Part shown: positions 8,711-16,098 of the stretch, piece after piece
Numbering within the stretch: the first letter of the stretch is position 1
How the letters are laid out: the number at the start of each line of letters is the position of its first letter
NCBI RefSeq assembly: GCF_014892575.1
Contig: NZ_JADBGI010000007.1
Location: 124,001 to 188,000, forward strand
Origin: Nocardiopsis coralli
Lineage (GTDB): Bacteria > Actinomycetota > Actinomycetes > Streptosporangiales > Streptosporangiaceae
Direction: 5' to 3'
Length of the DNA stretch: 64,000 nucleotides
Translations under genes and position numbers: made by a program
Notes under the pieces: model-generated
Databases searched by the model: none
Told to the model about the DNA's origin: nothing
What the model saw: only the letters and a program-made list of their open reading frames with translations

Positions 8711-8745
8711 CTGTCCCCGGCCCCGCCCGTCGGTGCCGGGGACAG
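8711..8745. terminator. Hairpin between cdd and deoA
   Basis: An 11-bp perfect stem, CTGTCCCCGGC pairing with GCCGGGGACAG, with a 13-nt loop, starts 17 bp after the cdd stop. It would end or attenuate the importer-cdd transcript before deoA. Confidence 0.6.
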
Positions 8746-8804
8746 CTGTAGGGAGCACCCCCGCCCGGTGCCTTCCGCCCCGCGACGACGCGAAGGAACA
8801 GGAC

Positions 8805-10094
8805 ATGGACGTCATCGAGGTCATCCGCACCAAACGCGACGGGGAACGGCTGAGCCCCGAGCAGATCGACTGGGTCATCGAGGCCTACACGAAGGACGAG
8901 ATCGCCGAGGAACAGATGGCCGCGCTGGCCATGGCGGTGTTCCTGCGCGGGATGGACCGGGCGGAGGCCGCCCGGTGGACCGAGGCGATGCTGACCTCCG
9001 GCGACCGCCTCGACTTCTCCGACCTGGCCCGGCCCACCACCGACAAGCACTCCACCGGCGGGGTCGGCGACAAGATCACCCTTCCGCTGACGCCCACCGT
9101 CGCCGCCTGCGGGGCCGCGGTACCGCAGCTGTCCGGGCGCGGGCTCGGCCACACCGGCGGCACCCTCGACAAGCTCGAGTCGATCCCCGGTTGGCGGGCC
9201 GGGCTCACCCCCACGGAGATGCGCAAGGTCCTGAAGGAGACCGGCGGCGTCATCTGCGCGGCCGGGACCGGGCTCGCCCCCGCCGACCGCAAGCTCTACG
9301 CCCTGCGCGACGTCACCGGGACCGTGGAGTCGGTGCCGCTCATCGCCGCCTCGATCATGAGCAAGAAGCTCGCCGAGGGAACCGGGTCGCTGGTGCTCGA
9401 CGTCAAGGTCGGCTCCGGGGCGTTCATGAAGGACCTGCGCTCGGCCCGCGAACTGGCCCGCACCATGGTCGACATCGGCAACGACCACGGGGTGCGCACC
9501 ACCGCCCTGCTCACCGACATGTCCGCCCCGCTGGGCCGCACCGTCGGCAACGCCCTGGAGGTCGCCGAGGCGGTCGAGGTGCTCTCCGGTGGCGGACCCT
9601 CCGACGTCGTCGAACTCACCGTGGCGCTGGCCCGGGAGATGCTCACCTCCGCGGGCCTGACCCCCGGCACGGACGGTGTGAAGGACCCCGCCGACGCCCT
9701 CGCGGACGGCAGCGCCCTGGCCGTGTGGAAGGACCTCGTGCACGCCCAGGGAGGCGACCCGGACGCCCCGTTGCCCGAGGCCGCCGAGCACCGGGTGGTG
9801 CTGGCGCCCGCCTCGGGGGTCCTCACCCGGTTGGACGCCTACCAGGTGGGCCTGGCCGCCTGGCGTCTGGGCGCCGGCCGCGAACGCAAGGAGGACGCGG
9901 TCTCCTTCGGCGCCGGGGTGACCCTGCACGCCAAGCCGGGGGACCGTGTCTCGGCCGGGGAGCCCCTGTTCACCCTGCACGCCGACGAACCCGAGCGCTT
10001 CGACCGCGCGGCGCAGGCCCTGGCCGGTTCCTACGACGTCGGGGAGGACCCCGGCTTCGACCCCGGCCCCCTGGTACTGGACCGCATCGGCTGA
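8805..10094 (+). CDS. deoA: Thymidine phosphorylase
   Basis: Start ATG 8805 follows the Shine-Dalgarno GAAGGA at about 8792. The 429-residue protein catalyses phosphorolysis of thymidine (and deoxyuridine) to base and deoxyribose-1-phosphate. Visible motifs are the phosphate loop KHSTGGVGDK (81-90), the family signature SGRGLGHTGGTLDKLE (110-125), AASIMSKKLAEG and LDVKVGSGAFM. The C-terminal domain (LDAYQVGLAAWRLGAGRERKED, GVTLHAKPGDRV) is complete. Together with Cdd and the importer it lets the cell degrade imported pyrimidine nucleosides. Pyrimidine-nucleoside phosphorylase (Pdp) is the main alternative because the two are hard to separate by sequence. Confidence 0.93.
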   Translation: MDVIEVIRTKRDGERLSPEQIDWVIEAYTKDEIAEEQMAALAMAVFLRGMDRAEAARWTEAMLTSGDRLDFSDLARPTTDKHSTGGVGDKITLPLTPTVAACGAAVPQLSGRGLGHTGGTLDKLESIPGWRAGLTPTEMRKVLKETGGVICAAGTGLAPADRKLYALRDVTGTVESVPLIAASIMSKKLAEGTGSLVLDVKVGSGAFMKDLRSARELARTMVDIGNDHGVRTTALLTDMSAPLGRTVGNALEVAEAVEVLSGGGPSDVVELTVALAREMLTSAGLTPGTDGVKDPADALADGSALAVWKDLVHAQGGDPDAPLPEAAEHRVVLAPASGVLTRLDAYQVGLAAWRLGAGRERKEDAVSFGAGVTLHAKPGDRVSAGEPLFTLHADEPERFDRAAQALAGSYDVGEDPGFDPGPLVLDRIG

Positions 10095-10105
10095 ACCCGG
10101 TATCG

Positions 10106-10137
10106 GCCCGCGTCCCGCACCGCCGCGGGGCGCGGGC
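10106..10137. terminator. Bidirectional hairpin between deoA and the convergent membrane gene
   Basis: A 13-bp stem with one G-U pair (GCCCGCGTCCCGC against GCGGGGCGCGGGC) and a 6-nt loop lies between the two convergent stops at 10094 and 10147. Confidence 0.65.
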
Positions 10138-10146
10138 GCCGGCGGG

Positions 10147-11184
10147 TCAGCGGTCGAGAACGTCCTGGGCCTCGGAGAGCCACCGCACCTCGTCCAGCGC
10201 CCGGCGCACGCTCTCGTCCCGGCTCTCGCGCACCGCACGCAGCGCGCTGTCCTCGGGTACACCCTCGCCCCGCTGTTCGGGCGCGCCCTCCGTGTCGAAC
10301 AGCAGGTCCCCGTAGGCCTCGTCACGGGACAGGTTCTCGCGCACCTGCTCCCACTCGCGCTGTTTGACCAGGGCGTCGGCGACTGTGCGGCCGTAGGACT
10401 CGATGCGTGCGACCCGCTCCTCGGCGTCGGCGCGCACCCGCTGCAGGGAGGAGCGCTGGGGATCCAGGGAACGTTGGACCGCGTCGGAGACCGCCTCGCG
10501 TTCGCGCCGTTCCAGGTCGCGGGCCAGGTGGCTGCGGCGCAGGAAGAGCTGGGCGAGCGCCCACTCCTGCGCCTGCAGGGTCCGCAGGGCCGTGGTGGCG
10601 TCGAACGCCCCGCCGAGGTTCTCCTGCGCCGACTCGGTCAGGTCCACGACGACCTGCACCCGACCGAGCATGCCCCGCTCCACCGGGTGCAGGTCGGCGG
10701 GCACGACGTAGTGGTCGCGGTACACGTGCGGGAGGCGCTCACCCGCGTCGCGCAGGGCGTAGCGCGCGGCGAAGAACGTCCCCGCCAGCCACACCCCGCC
10801 CGAGATCGTGTGGACGGTCGCCTGCGGGCCCAGCCACACGACCAGGGACACGAGCCCGGCCGAGGCCGTCAGCACGAAGAACCCGAGGGCCGGGTTGTAC
10901 CCGAACGCCCCGAACACCAGCATGACCAGCAGGATCCCGGCGATGATCGTCAGCGGCAGGAAGAAGACGGAGGCCGCCCAGAGCACCGCGAAGGCGGGGA
11001 CCGCACTGAGCGCCGACAACAGCAGGGCCTCGGTCCAGCGCTGCCCCGCCGACAGTTCCCGGGTCCACTGCCGCTCGTCACCGGCGCGCAGCAGTTCGTC
11101 GTGCCGGAAATGGAGCTCGTCGTGCACACGCTGCGGGAGCTCGGGGTCGAAGGCGGGCTCGGCCGGTGAGGCGTGTTCGGACAC
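10147..11184 (-). CDS. Uncharacterised membrane protein with long C-terminal helical domain
   Basis: I do not recognise a named family. The 345-residue protein has a soluble N-terminus (1-50) and about four hydrophobic helices between residues 52 and 145 (EALLLSALSAVPAFAVLWA, LTIIAGILLVMLVFGAF, LGFFVLTASAGLVSLVVWL, GGVWLAGTFFAAR). A 195-residue charged, mostly helical tail follows, rich in Arg/Glu (ARDLERREREAVSDAV, RVRADAEERVARIESYGRT) and probably coiled-coil. The tail faces the cytoplasm if the count of four helices is right. A hairpin at 11251-11285 separates it from the next gene upstream, so it has its own promoter. Clean GC codon use supports it as a real gene. Confidence 0.75.
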   Translation of the reverse strand: MSEHASPAEPAFDPELPQRVHDELHFRHDELLRAGDERQWTRELSAGQRWTEALLLSALSAVPAFAVLWAASVFFLPLTIIAGILLVMLVFGAFGYNPALGFFVLTASAGLVSLVVWLGPQATVHTISGGVWLAGTFFAARYALRDAGERLPHVYRDHYVVPADLHPVERGMLGRVQVVVDLTESAQENLGGAFDATTALRTLQAQEWALAQLFLRRSHLARDLERREREAVSDAVQRSLDPQRSSLQRVRADAEERVARIESYGRTVADALVKQREWEQVRENLSRDEAYGDLLFDTEGAPEQRGEGVPEDSALRAVRESRDESVRRALDEVRWLSEAQDVLDR

Positions 11185-11250
11185 GGGGGGCGACCTTCGT
11201 GGCTGGGGGCCAAGGCACGGTCAGTCTACCGCCGGGGCCCGGAACGACAG

Positions 11251-11285
11251 AGCCCCGGCGGCCGCACATCGCGGGCGCCGGGGCT
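11251..11285. terminator. Hairpin after the 11339-11947 gene
   Basis: A 10-bp perfect stem (AGCCCCGGCG with CGCCGGGGCT) and a 15-nt loop lie downstream of the minus-strand gene ending at 11339 and before the next minus-strand start at 11184. Confidence 0.5.
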
Positions 11286-11338
11286 GCGGACACGGTTCCC
11301 TTCGCCCCCGCCCGAACGGGAGGGGGAGGGCACGGCCA

Positions 11339-11947
11339 CTACTGCGGGATGGCCGGCATCTCCGGCATCTGCGGCTCGGATCCGGCCGGGATCATCACGT
11401 AGGTCAGGGCCGCGACGATCACGAACAGCAGACCCACGATGATGGTGGCCATGGCGCCCCAGCGGGCCCAGGCGCGCGTGCCGACGTCGGCCAGGACCAG
11501 GGCCAGGCCGGCGAAGAGCACGGTGAGCAGAGCCAGTCCGCCCCCGACCAGGGCCTGGTTGGACAGCTGTGCGACCTGCTCGTGCGGGACGGGCTGGTCG
11601 CCGATCTGCATGACGGAGCTGAAGAGCTGCACGAGCTGGCTGGACAGCAGTGTCACGGCCAGCAGGAAGACGGCGCTGAGCGCGAAGGTCTCCGAACCGA
11701 GCAGCCCGCCGGTGCGGGGCTGTGCGGCCACGGCGCCGGCGCTGACTGGGGCCTCGCCGTAACCCTGCTCGTTGTAGGCGTACGCGGCGCCTTCAGCGCC
11801 CTCGGTGCCGTCGCCCGCCTCGTCATGGGGCCCGGCCCAACGCGGGTCGCCGTTCTGGGTGTCGACGTTCGTGTCCTCGGGATACCCGGGGGCCTGCCCC
11901 TCGGTCTCCTCAGGACGGTCCGTGGGATTGGTGTTGTCGTTGCCCAT
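11339..11947 (-). CDS. Small membrane protein, paralogue of the upstream gene
   Basis: The 202-residue protein has a long hydrophilic, Pro/Glu/Asp-rich N-terminus (residues 1-80, starting MGNDNTNPTDRPEETEG) and three hydrophobic helices: FALSAVFLLAVTLLSSQLVQL, ALVGGGLALLTVLFAGLALVL and GAMATIIVGLLFVIVAALTYV. The loop before the last helix, GTRAWARWGA, recurs as RTRAWARWAA in the neighbouring minus-strand gene, with the same helix order, so the two look like an old tandem duplication. Family and function are not recognised. No clear Shine-Dalgarno precedes the ATG. Confidence 0.7.
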   Translation of the reverse strand: MGNDNTNPTDRPEETEGQAPGYPEDTNVDTQNGDPRWAGPHDEAGDGTEGAEGAAYAYNEQGYGEAPVSAGAVAAQPRTGGLLGSETFALSAVFLLAVTLLSSQLVQLFSSVMQIGDQPVPHEQVAQLSNQALVGGGLALLTVLFAGLALVLADVGTRAWARWGAMATIIVGLLFVIVAALTYVMIPAGSEPQMPEMPAIPQ

Positions 11948-12047
11948 GCGGCCAACGTACCCCCCGACCTGGATAAACGGCGCCTAAGGAGCGGTGCGGC
12001 CGAGGCTTTCGCGCTTGCAGGGGCAGGTCAGTCGGGCCTCGACCGTC

Positions 12048-12530
12048 CTAGACGATCCCGACGAAGGCGACGACACACATCAGCAGGCTGACCACACCGG
12101 CGATCACGACCGCCGACGCCGCCCACCGGGCCCAGGCGCGGGTGCGGTCGTCACCGGTGAACAGCGACACCGAGGCGAGCAGGACGGCGAGCCCGGCGAT
12201 GGTTCCGGTGATCAGCAGTTCGGAACGCAGGACGGCCAGCTGGGCGGCCTCGGCGGTACCGGAACCGACTCCGAACCACGCCACGCGCTCCAGGAGGCGG
12301 CCGCCCACCAGGACCGGCAGGAGCAGGAGCAGTCCGGTGAGGGACAGGGACTCGGGGGAGAACACGCCTCCGCCCCGGGGCAGGGCCTGGGGGCGCGACC
12401 CCTGGACGAAGTCGGCGCCGGTCTGCGGGGCACCGGTCGTCCCGTCGTCGACCTGGTCCTCACGGGGTTCGGGGGAGAGGTCCGCGTCGGTGGTGCTCTC
12501 GGTTGCTTCGTCTTCTCGGGAGGTACTCAC
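12048..12530 (-). CDS. Small membrane protein, paralogue of the downstream gene
   Basis: I choose GTG 12530 (STSREDEATEST) as start because it gives the same acidic leader-plus-three-helix plan as the neighbour; an in-frame ATG at 12587 is the alternative. The 160-residue product has a disordered acidic N-terminus (1-60) and hydrophobic helices SLTGLLLLLPVLVGG, LLITGTIAGLAVLLASVSLF and AASAVVIAGVVSLLMCVVAF. The RTRAWARWAA loop links it to the gene at 11339-11947. An inverted repeat GGACCC/GGGTCC (12531-12551) lies immediately before the GTG and could be an operator or mRNA hairpin controlling it. Function unknown. Confidence 0.6.
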   Translation of the reverse strand: MSTSREDEATESTTDADLSPEPREDQVDDGTTGAPQTGADFVQGSRPQALPRGGGVFSPESLSLTGLLLLLPVLVGGRLLERVAWFGVGSGTAEAAQLAVLRSELLITGTIAGLAVLLASVSLFTGDDRTRAWARWAASAVVIAGVVSLLMCVVAFVGIV

Positions 12531-12666
12531 GGACCCAAAACTACTGGGTCCGCGGAGCCCGGATACGGGCGGGACCGCCGGTTCCATGGCCGGATCCGGT
12601 CATCGGGGGTGATCGGTCCGGGGCAAGGGCCGCGACCTCTGCCGCAAGAGAAACAATCACCTGTGC

Positions 12667-12695
12667 TTGTTTTTTTGTGTGGGCGGTGTCACTCT
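12667..12695 (+). promoter_or_regulatory. Candidate promoter of the AtuA-carboxylase operon (leaderless)
   Basis: TTGTTT (12667-12672), a 17-bp spacer and CACTCT (12690-12695) end 7 nt before the ATG at 12703, where no Shine-Dalgarno is present. The seven-T run inside the spacer is unusual in this GC-rich sequence. TetR-type control is likely from the downstream regulator, but I do not see a convincing dyad. Confidence 0.45.
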
Positions 12696-12702
12696 CGTCA
12701 CC

Positions 12703-14430
12703 ATGACTGCGACAACAGCGCCACCGCTGTGGGTCGGGAACGCGTCCGGCTTCTACGGAGACCGCATCGCCGCCGTCCACGAAATGCTCACCGAAGGCCC
12801 CGTCGACGTCCTCACCGGTGACTACCTGGCCGAACTCACCATGGCGATCCTCGGCCGGGACCAGCTCGCCGACCCCGGGCGCGGCTACGCCAAGACCTTC
12901 CTGCGCCAGATGCGCGAGACCCTCCAGCTCGTCATGGAACGCGGCATCAAGGTCGTCACCAACGCCGGAGGCCTCAACCCGCGCGGGCTCGCCGACCAGC
13001 TCACCGAGCTCGCCGAGCAGCTGGACCTCGAACCGCGCATCGCGTGTGTGACCGGCGACGACCTGCTCCACCGGGCCGAGGAGCTCGGCCTGGGCGCCCC
13101 GCTCACCGCCAACGCCTACCTCGGCGGGTTCGGGATCGCCGCGTGCCTGGACGCCGGCGCCGACATCGTGGTCACCGGACGGGTCACCGACGCCTCCCTG
13201 GCCGTGGGCCCGGCCATCTCCCACTTCGGGTGGACCCGCGACGACCTCGACGCCCTGTCCGGGGCCACCGCGGCCGGGCACGTCATCGAGTGCGGCGCCC
13301 AGGCCACCGGGGGCAACTACGCCTTCGCCCCCGAACTCGTCGCCGACGGCTTCGACCTGGACCACCCCGGGTTCCCGATCGCGGAGATCTCCGCCGACGG
13401 CAGCGCCGTGATCACCAAACACCCCGGCACCGGAGGAGCGGTCACCACCGGCACCGTCACCGCACAGTTCGTGTACGAGATCGCCGGCGCCCGCTACCCC
13501 GGCCCCGACGTCACCACCCGGCTCGACACCGTGGAGCTCACCCAGGAGGGCCCCGACCGGGTCCGGCTCAGCGGCACCCGCGGGGAGGCGCCCCCGCCCA
13601 CGCTCAAGGTCGGCCTCACCGGGCTCACCGGGTTCCGCAACGAGTACGACCTGCTCATCACCGGTGACGGCGCCAGGGAGAAGGCCGCCTGGGCCGAGCG
13701 GCAGATCCGCGCCAAGCTCGAGCACCGCAAGCCCGGCGAACTGCGCTTCGACTTCCACCCCGCCGAGGACCCCGCCGGCGACACCCAGGACGCGGCGACC
13801 TCCCGCCTGCGCGTGACCGCACGCGACCACGACGCCCGCGCCATCGGCCGGGGTTTCGGGGCCGCCGCCGTAGAGATCGCCCTGGCCGGGTACGCCGGGT
13901 TCCACATGAGCGCGCCCCCGCGCTCGGCCCGCCCCGACGGCGTCGCCGCGACCCACGAGTTCGTCCCCGTCGAGGAGGTCGAACACACGGTGATCCTGCC
14001 CGACGGGGACCGCACCACCGTGGAACCCCCCACCCGGTTCCAGGACCTGGCCCCCGTGCCCGAACCGCCCCTGCCCGCACCCCCGCCCGGGGGCCCGCGC
14101 CGCCGCGCTCCCCTCGGCGCCGTGCTCGGGGCCCGCAGCGGCGACAAGGGGGCCGACGCCAACCTCGGCGTGTGGGCCCGCGACGACGCCGGTTTCGCGT
14201 GGCTGGCCCACGAACTGACCGCCGAGCGGCTCCAGGGCCTGCTGCCCGAGACCGCCGACCTCAAGGTCACGCGCCACCTGCTGCCCAACCTGCGCGCCGC
14301 CAACTTCTGGATCGAGGGGATCCTCGCCCCCGGCACCGCACGCCGCGAGGGCCAGGACCCCCAGGCCAAGGGGCTCGGCGAGTGGCTGCGGGCCCGACAG
14401 ACCGACCTCCCGGAGGCACTGCTGCCATGA
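12703..14430 (+). CDS. AtuA-family protein (acyclic terpene utilisation, DUF1446)
   Basis: Start ATG 12703 (MTATTAPPLWVGNASGFYGDR) lies just after a promoter-like element. The 575-residue protein is full length for the family: VGNASGFYGDR, GDYLAELTMAIL, VTNAGGLNPRGLADQL, LGGFGIAACLDAGADIVVTG, RVTDASLAVGP, and ECGAQATGGNY are all family features. The C-terminal part (ARSGDKGADANLGVWARD, LPNLRAANFWIEG) matches the second domain. AtuA is encoded with the geranyl-CoA carboxylase genes in pseudomonads and is needed for citronellol/geraniol growth, but its reaction is not known. Here it opens an operon whose next three genes overlap or nearly abut, so it acts with the acyl-CoA carboxylase. Confidence 0.9.
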   Translation: MTATTAPPLWVGNASGFYGDRIAAVHEMLTEGPVDVLTGDYLAELTMAILGRDQLADPGRGYAKTFLRQMRETLQLVMERGIKVVTNAGGLNPRGLADQLTELAEQLDLEPRIACVTGDDLLHRAEELGLGAPLTANAYLGGFGIAACLDAGADIVVTGRVTDASLAVGPAISHFGWTRDDLDALSGATAAGHVIECGAQATGGNYAFAPELVADGFDLDHPGFPIAEISADGSAVITKHPGTGGAVTTGTVTAQFVYEIAGARYPGPDVTTRLDTVELTQEGPDRVRLSGTRGEAPPPTLKVGLTGLTGFRNEYDLLITGDGAREKAAWAERQIRAKLEHRKPGELRFDFHPAEDPAGDTQDAATSRLRVTARDHDARAIGRGFGAAAVEIALAGYAGFHMSAPPRSARPDGVAATHEFVPVEEVEHTVILPDGDRTTVEPPTRFQDLAPVPEPPLPAPPPGGPRRRAPLGAVLGARSGDKGADANLGVWARDDAGFAWLAHELTAERLQGLLPETADLKVTRHLLPNLRAANFWIEGILAPGTARREGQDPQAKGLGEWLRARQTDLPEALLP

Positions 14431-16028
14431 CCGTCCTGACCTCACGGATCGACCCCTCCTCCGCCGAGCACGCCGAGAACCGCAAGGTCATGCTCGACCG
14501 GATCGCCGAGATCGAGACCGAGCACGCCAAGGCCGTCGCCGGCGGCGGAGAGAAGTACGTCGACCGCCACCGCTCCCGCGGAAAACTCCTGGCCCGCGAA
14601 CGCATCGAGCTCCTCCTCGACGAGGGCAGCCCGTTCCTGGAACTGTCCTCGCTCGCCGGCTGGGGCAGCGACTACACCGTCGGCGCCAGCATCGTCACCG
14701 GCATCGGCGTGGTCTCCGGCGTGGAGTGCGTGATCGTCGCCAACGACCCGACCGTGCGCGGGGGCGCCTCCAACCCCTGGACCCTCAAGAAGTCCCACCG
14801 GGCCGGGGAGATCGCCGAGCAGAACCGCATGCCGATGATCAGCCTCGTGGAGTCCGGCGGCGCCGACCTGCCCAGCCAGAAGGAGATCTTCATCCCCGGC
14901 GGGCGCACCTTCCGCGACCTGACCCGGTTGTCCGCCGCGGGCGTGCCCACCATCGCGCTGGTCTTCGGCAACTCCACCGCGGGCGGCGCCTACATCCCCG
15001 GTATGAGCGACCACGTCGTCATGGTGCGCGAACGCTCCAAGGTCTTTCTCGGCGGCCCGCCCCTGGTCAAGGCCGCCACCGGCGAGGAGAGCGACGACGA
15101 GTCCCTGGGCGGCGCGCGCATGCACGCCGAACAGTCCGGGCTGGCCGACCACCTGGCCGAGGACGAGCACGACGCCCTGCGCATCGGCCGCCGCATCGTC
15201 GCCCGCCTCAACCACCGCAAGGCCGGCGGCGGTCCGGCCCTGCCCCAGGCGGCCGAGCCCCTGTACCCGGCCGAGGAGCTCGCCGGCGTCATGCCGCCCG
15301 ACCTCAAGGTGCCGGTCGACCCCCGCGAGGTCATCGCCCGCGTCGTGGACGGCTCGGAGTTCGACGAGTTCAAGCCCGCCTACGGGGAGGGCCTGGTCAC
15401 CGGCTGGGCCACCCTGCACGGGTACCCCGTCGGCGTCCTCGCCAACGACCAGGGCGTGCTCTTCAGTGAGGAGGCGCAGAAGGCCACCCAGTTCATCCAG
15501 CTCGCCAACCGCTCCGACACCCCGCTGGTGTTCCTGCACAACACCACCGGTTACATGGTCGGCGCCGACTACGAGCAGGGCGGCATCATCAAACACGGCT
15601 CGATGATGATCAACGCCGTCTCCAACAGCACCGTCCCGCACTTCTCTGTGCTCATCGGCGCCTCCTACGGTGCCGGGCACTACGGCATGTGCGGACGCGC
15701 CTACGACCCCCGGTTCCTGTTCGCCTGGCCCAGCGCGCGCTCCTCGGTCATGGGGCCGAAGCAGCTCGCCGAGGTGCTCTCCATCGTCGCCCGGCAGTCG
15801 GCGGAGAAGAAGGGGCAGCCCTACGACGAGGACCAGGACGCCGCCGTGCGCGAGATGGTCGAGAACCAGATCGAGTCCGAGTCCCTGCCGCTGTTCCTGT
15901 CCGGGCGGGTCTACGACGACGGTGTCATCGACCCCCGCGACACCCGCACCGTCCTGGGCCTGTGCCTGTCCTTCGCCCACAACGCACCCGTGGAGGGCAC
16001 CGACGCCTTCGGGGTCTTCCGGATGTGA
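14427..16028 (+). CDS. Acyl-CoA carboxylase, carboxyltransferase (beta) subunit
   Basis: The ATG overlaps the AtuA stop (ATGA). The 533-residue protein has both crotonase-like halves: N-domain with GKLLARERIELLLDEGSPFLE, DPTVRGGASNPWTLKKSHRAGEI split over 95-120 and GNSTAGGAYIPGMSD; C-domain with VLANDQGVLFSEEAQKATQF, FLHNTTGYMVGADYE and GASYGAGHYGMCGRAYDPRF. Glycine-rich oxyanion segments are intact. The sequence style is that of methylcrotonyl-CoA/geranyl-CoA carboxylase beta (LiuB/AtuC) rather than propionyl-CoA carboxylase. It transfers the carboxyl group from biotin to an enoyl-CoA. The precise substrate cannot be decided from sequence alone. Confidence 0.93.
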   Translation: MTVLTSRIDPSSAEHAENRKVMLDRIAEIETEHAKAVAGGGEKYVDRHRSRGKLLARERIELLLDEGSPFLELSSLAGWGSDYTVGASIVTGIGVVSGVECVIVANDPTVRGGASNPWTLKKSHRAGEIAEQNRMPMISLVESGGADLPSQKEIFIPGGRTFRDLTRLSAAGVPTIALVFGNSTAGGAYIPGMSDHVVMVRERSKVFLGGPPLVKAATGEESDDESLGGARMHAEQSGLADHLAEDEHDALRIGRRIVARLNHRKAGGGPALPQAAEPLYPAEELAGVMPPDLKVPVDPREVIARVVDGSEFDEFKPAYGEGLVTGWATLHGYPVGVLANDQGVLFSEEAQKATQFIQLANRSDTPLVFLHNTTGYMVGADYEQGGIIKHGSMMINAVSNSTVPHFSVLIGASYGAGHYGMCGRAYDPRFLFAWPSARSSVMGPKQLAEVLSIVARQSAEKKGQPYDEDQDAAVREMVENQIESESLPLFLSGRVYDDGVIDPRDTRTVLGLCLSFAHNAPVEGTDAFGVFRM

Positions 16029-16098
16029 ACCGCCGGCCGTCCCCGTCCCCACCGTCCGCCGCCCCGGCCCGCCGCCGGGCACCGTCCGGGAGAACCAG

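Noticed and set aside
10095-12700. Mobile element or genomic island
   Set aside because: No transposase, integrase, flanking repeats or tRNA target is visible, and the GC bias matches the surroundings.
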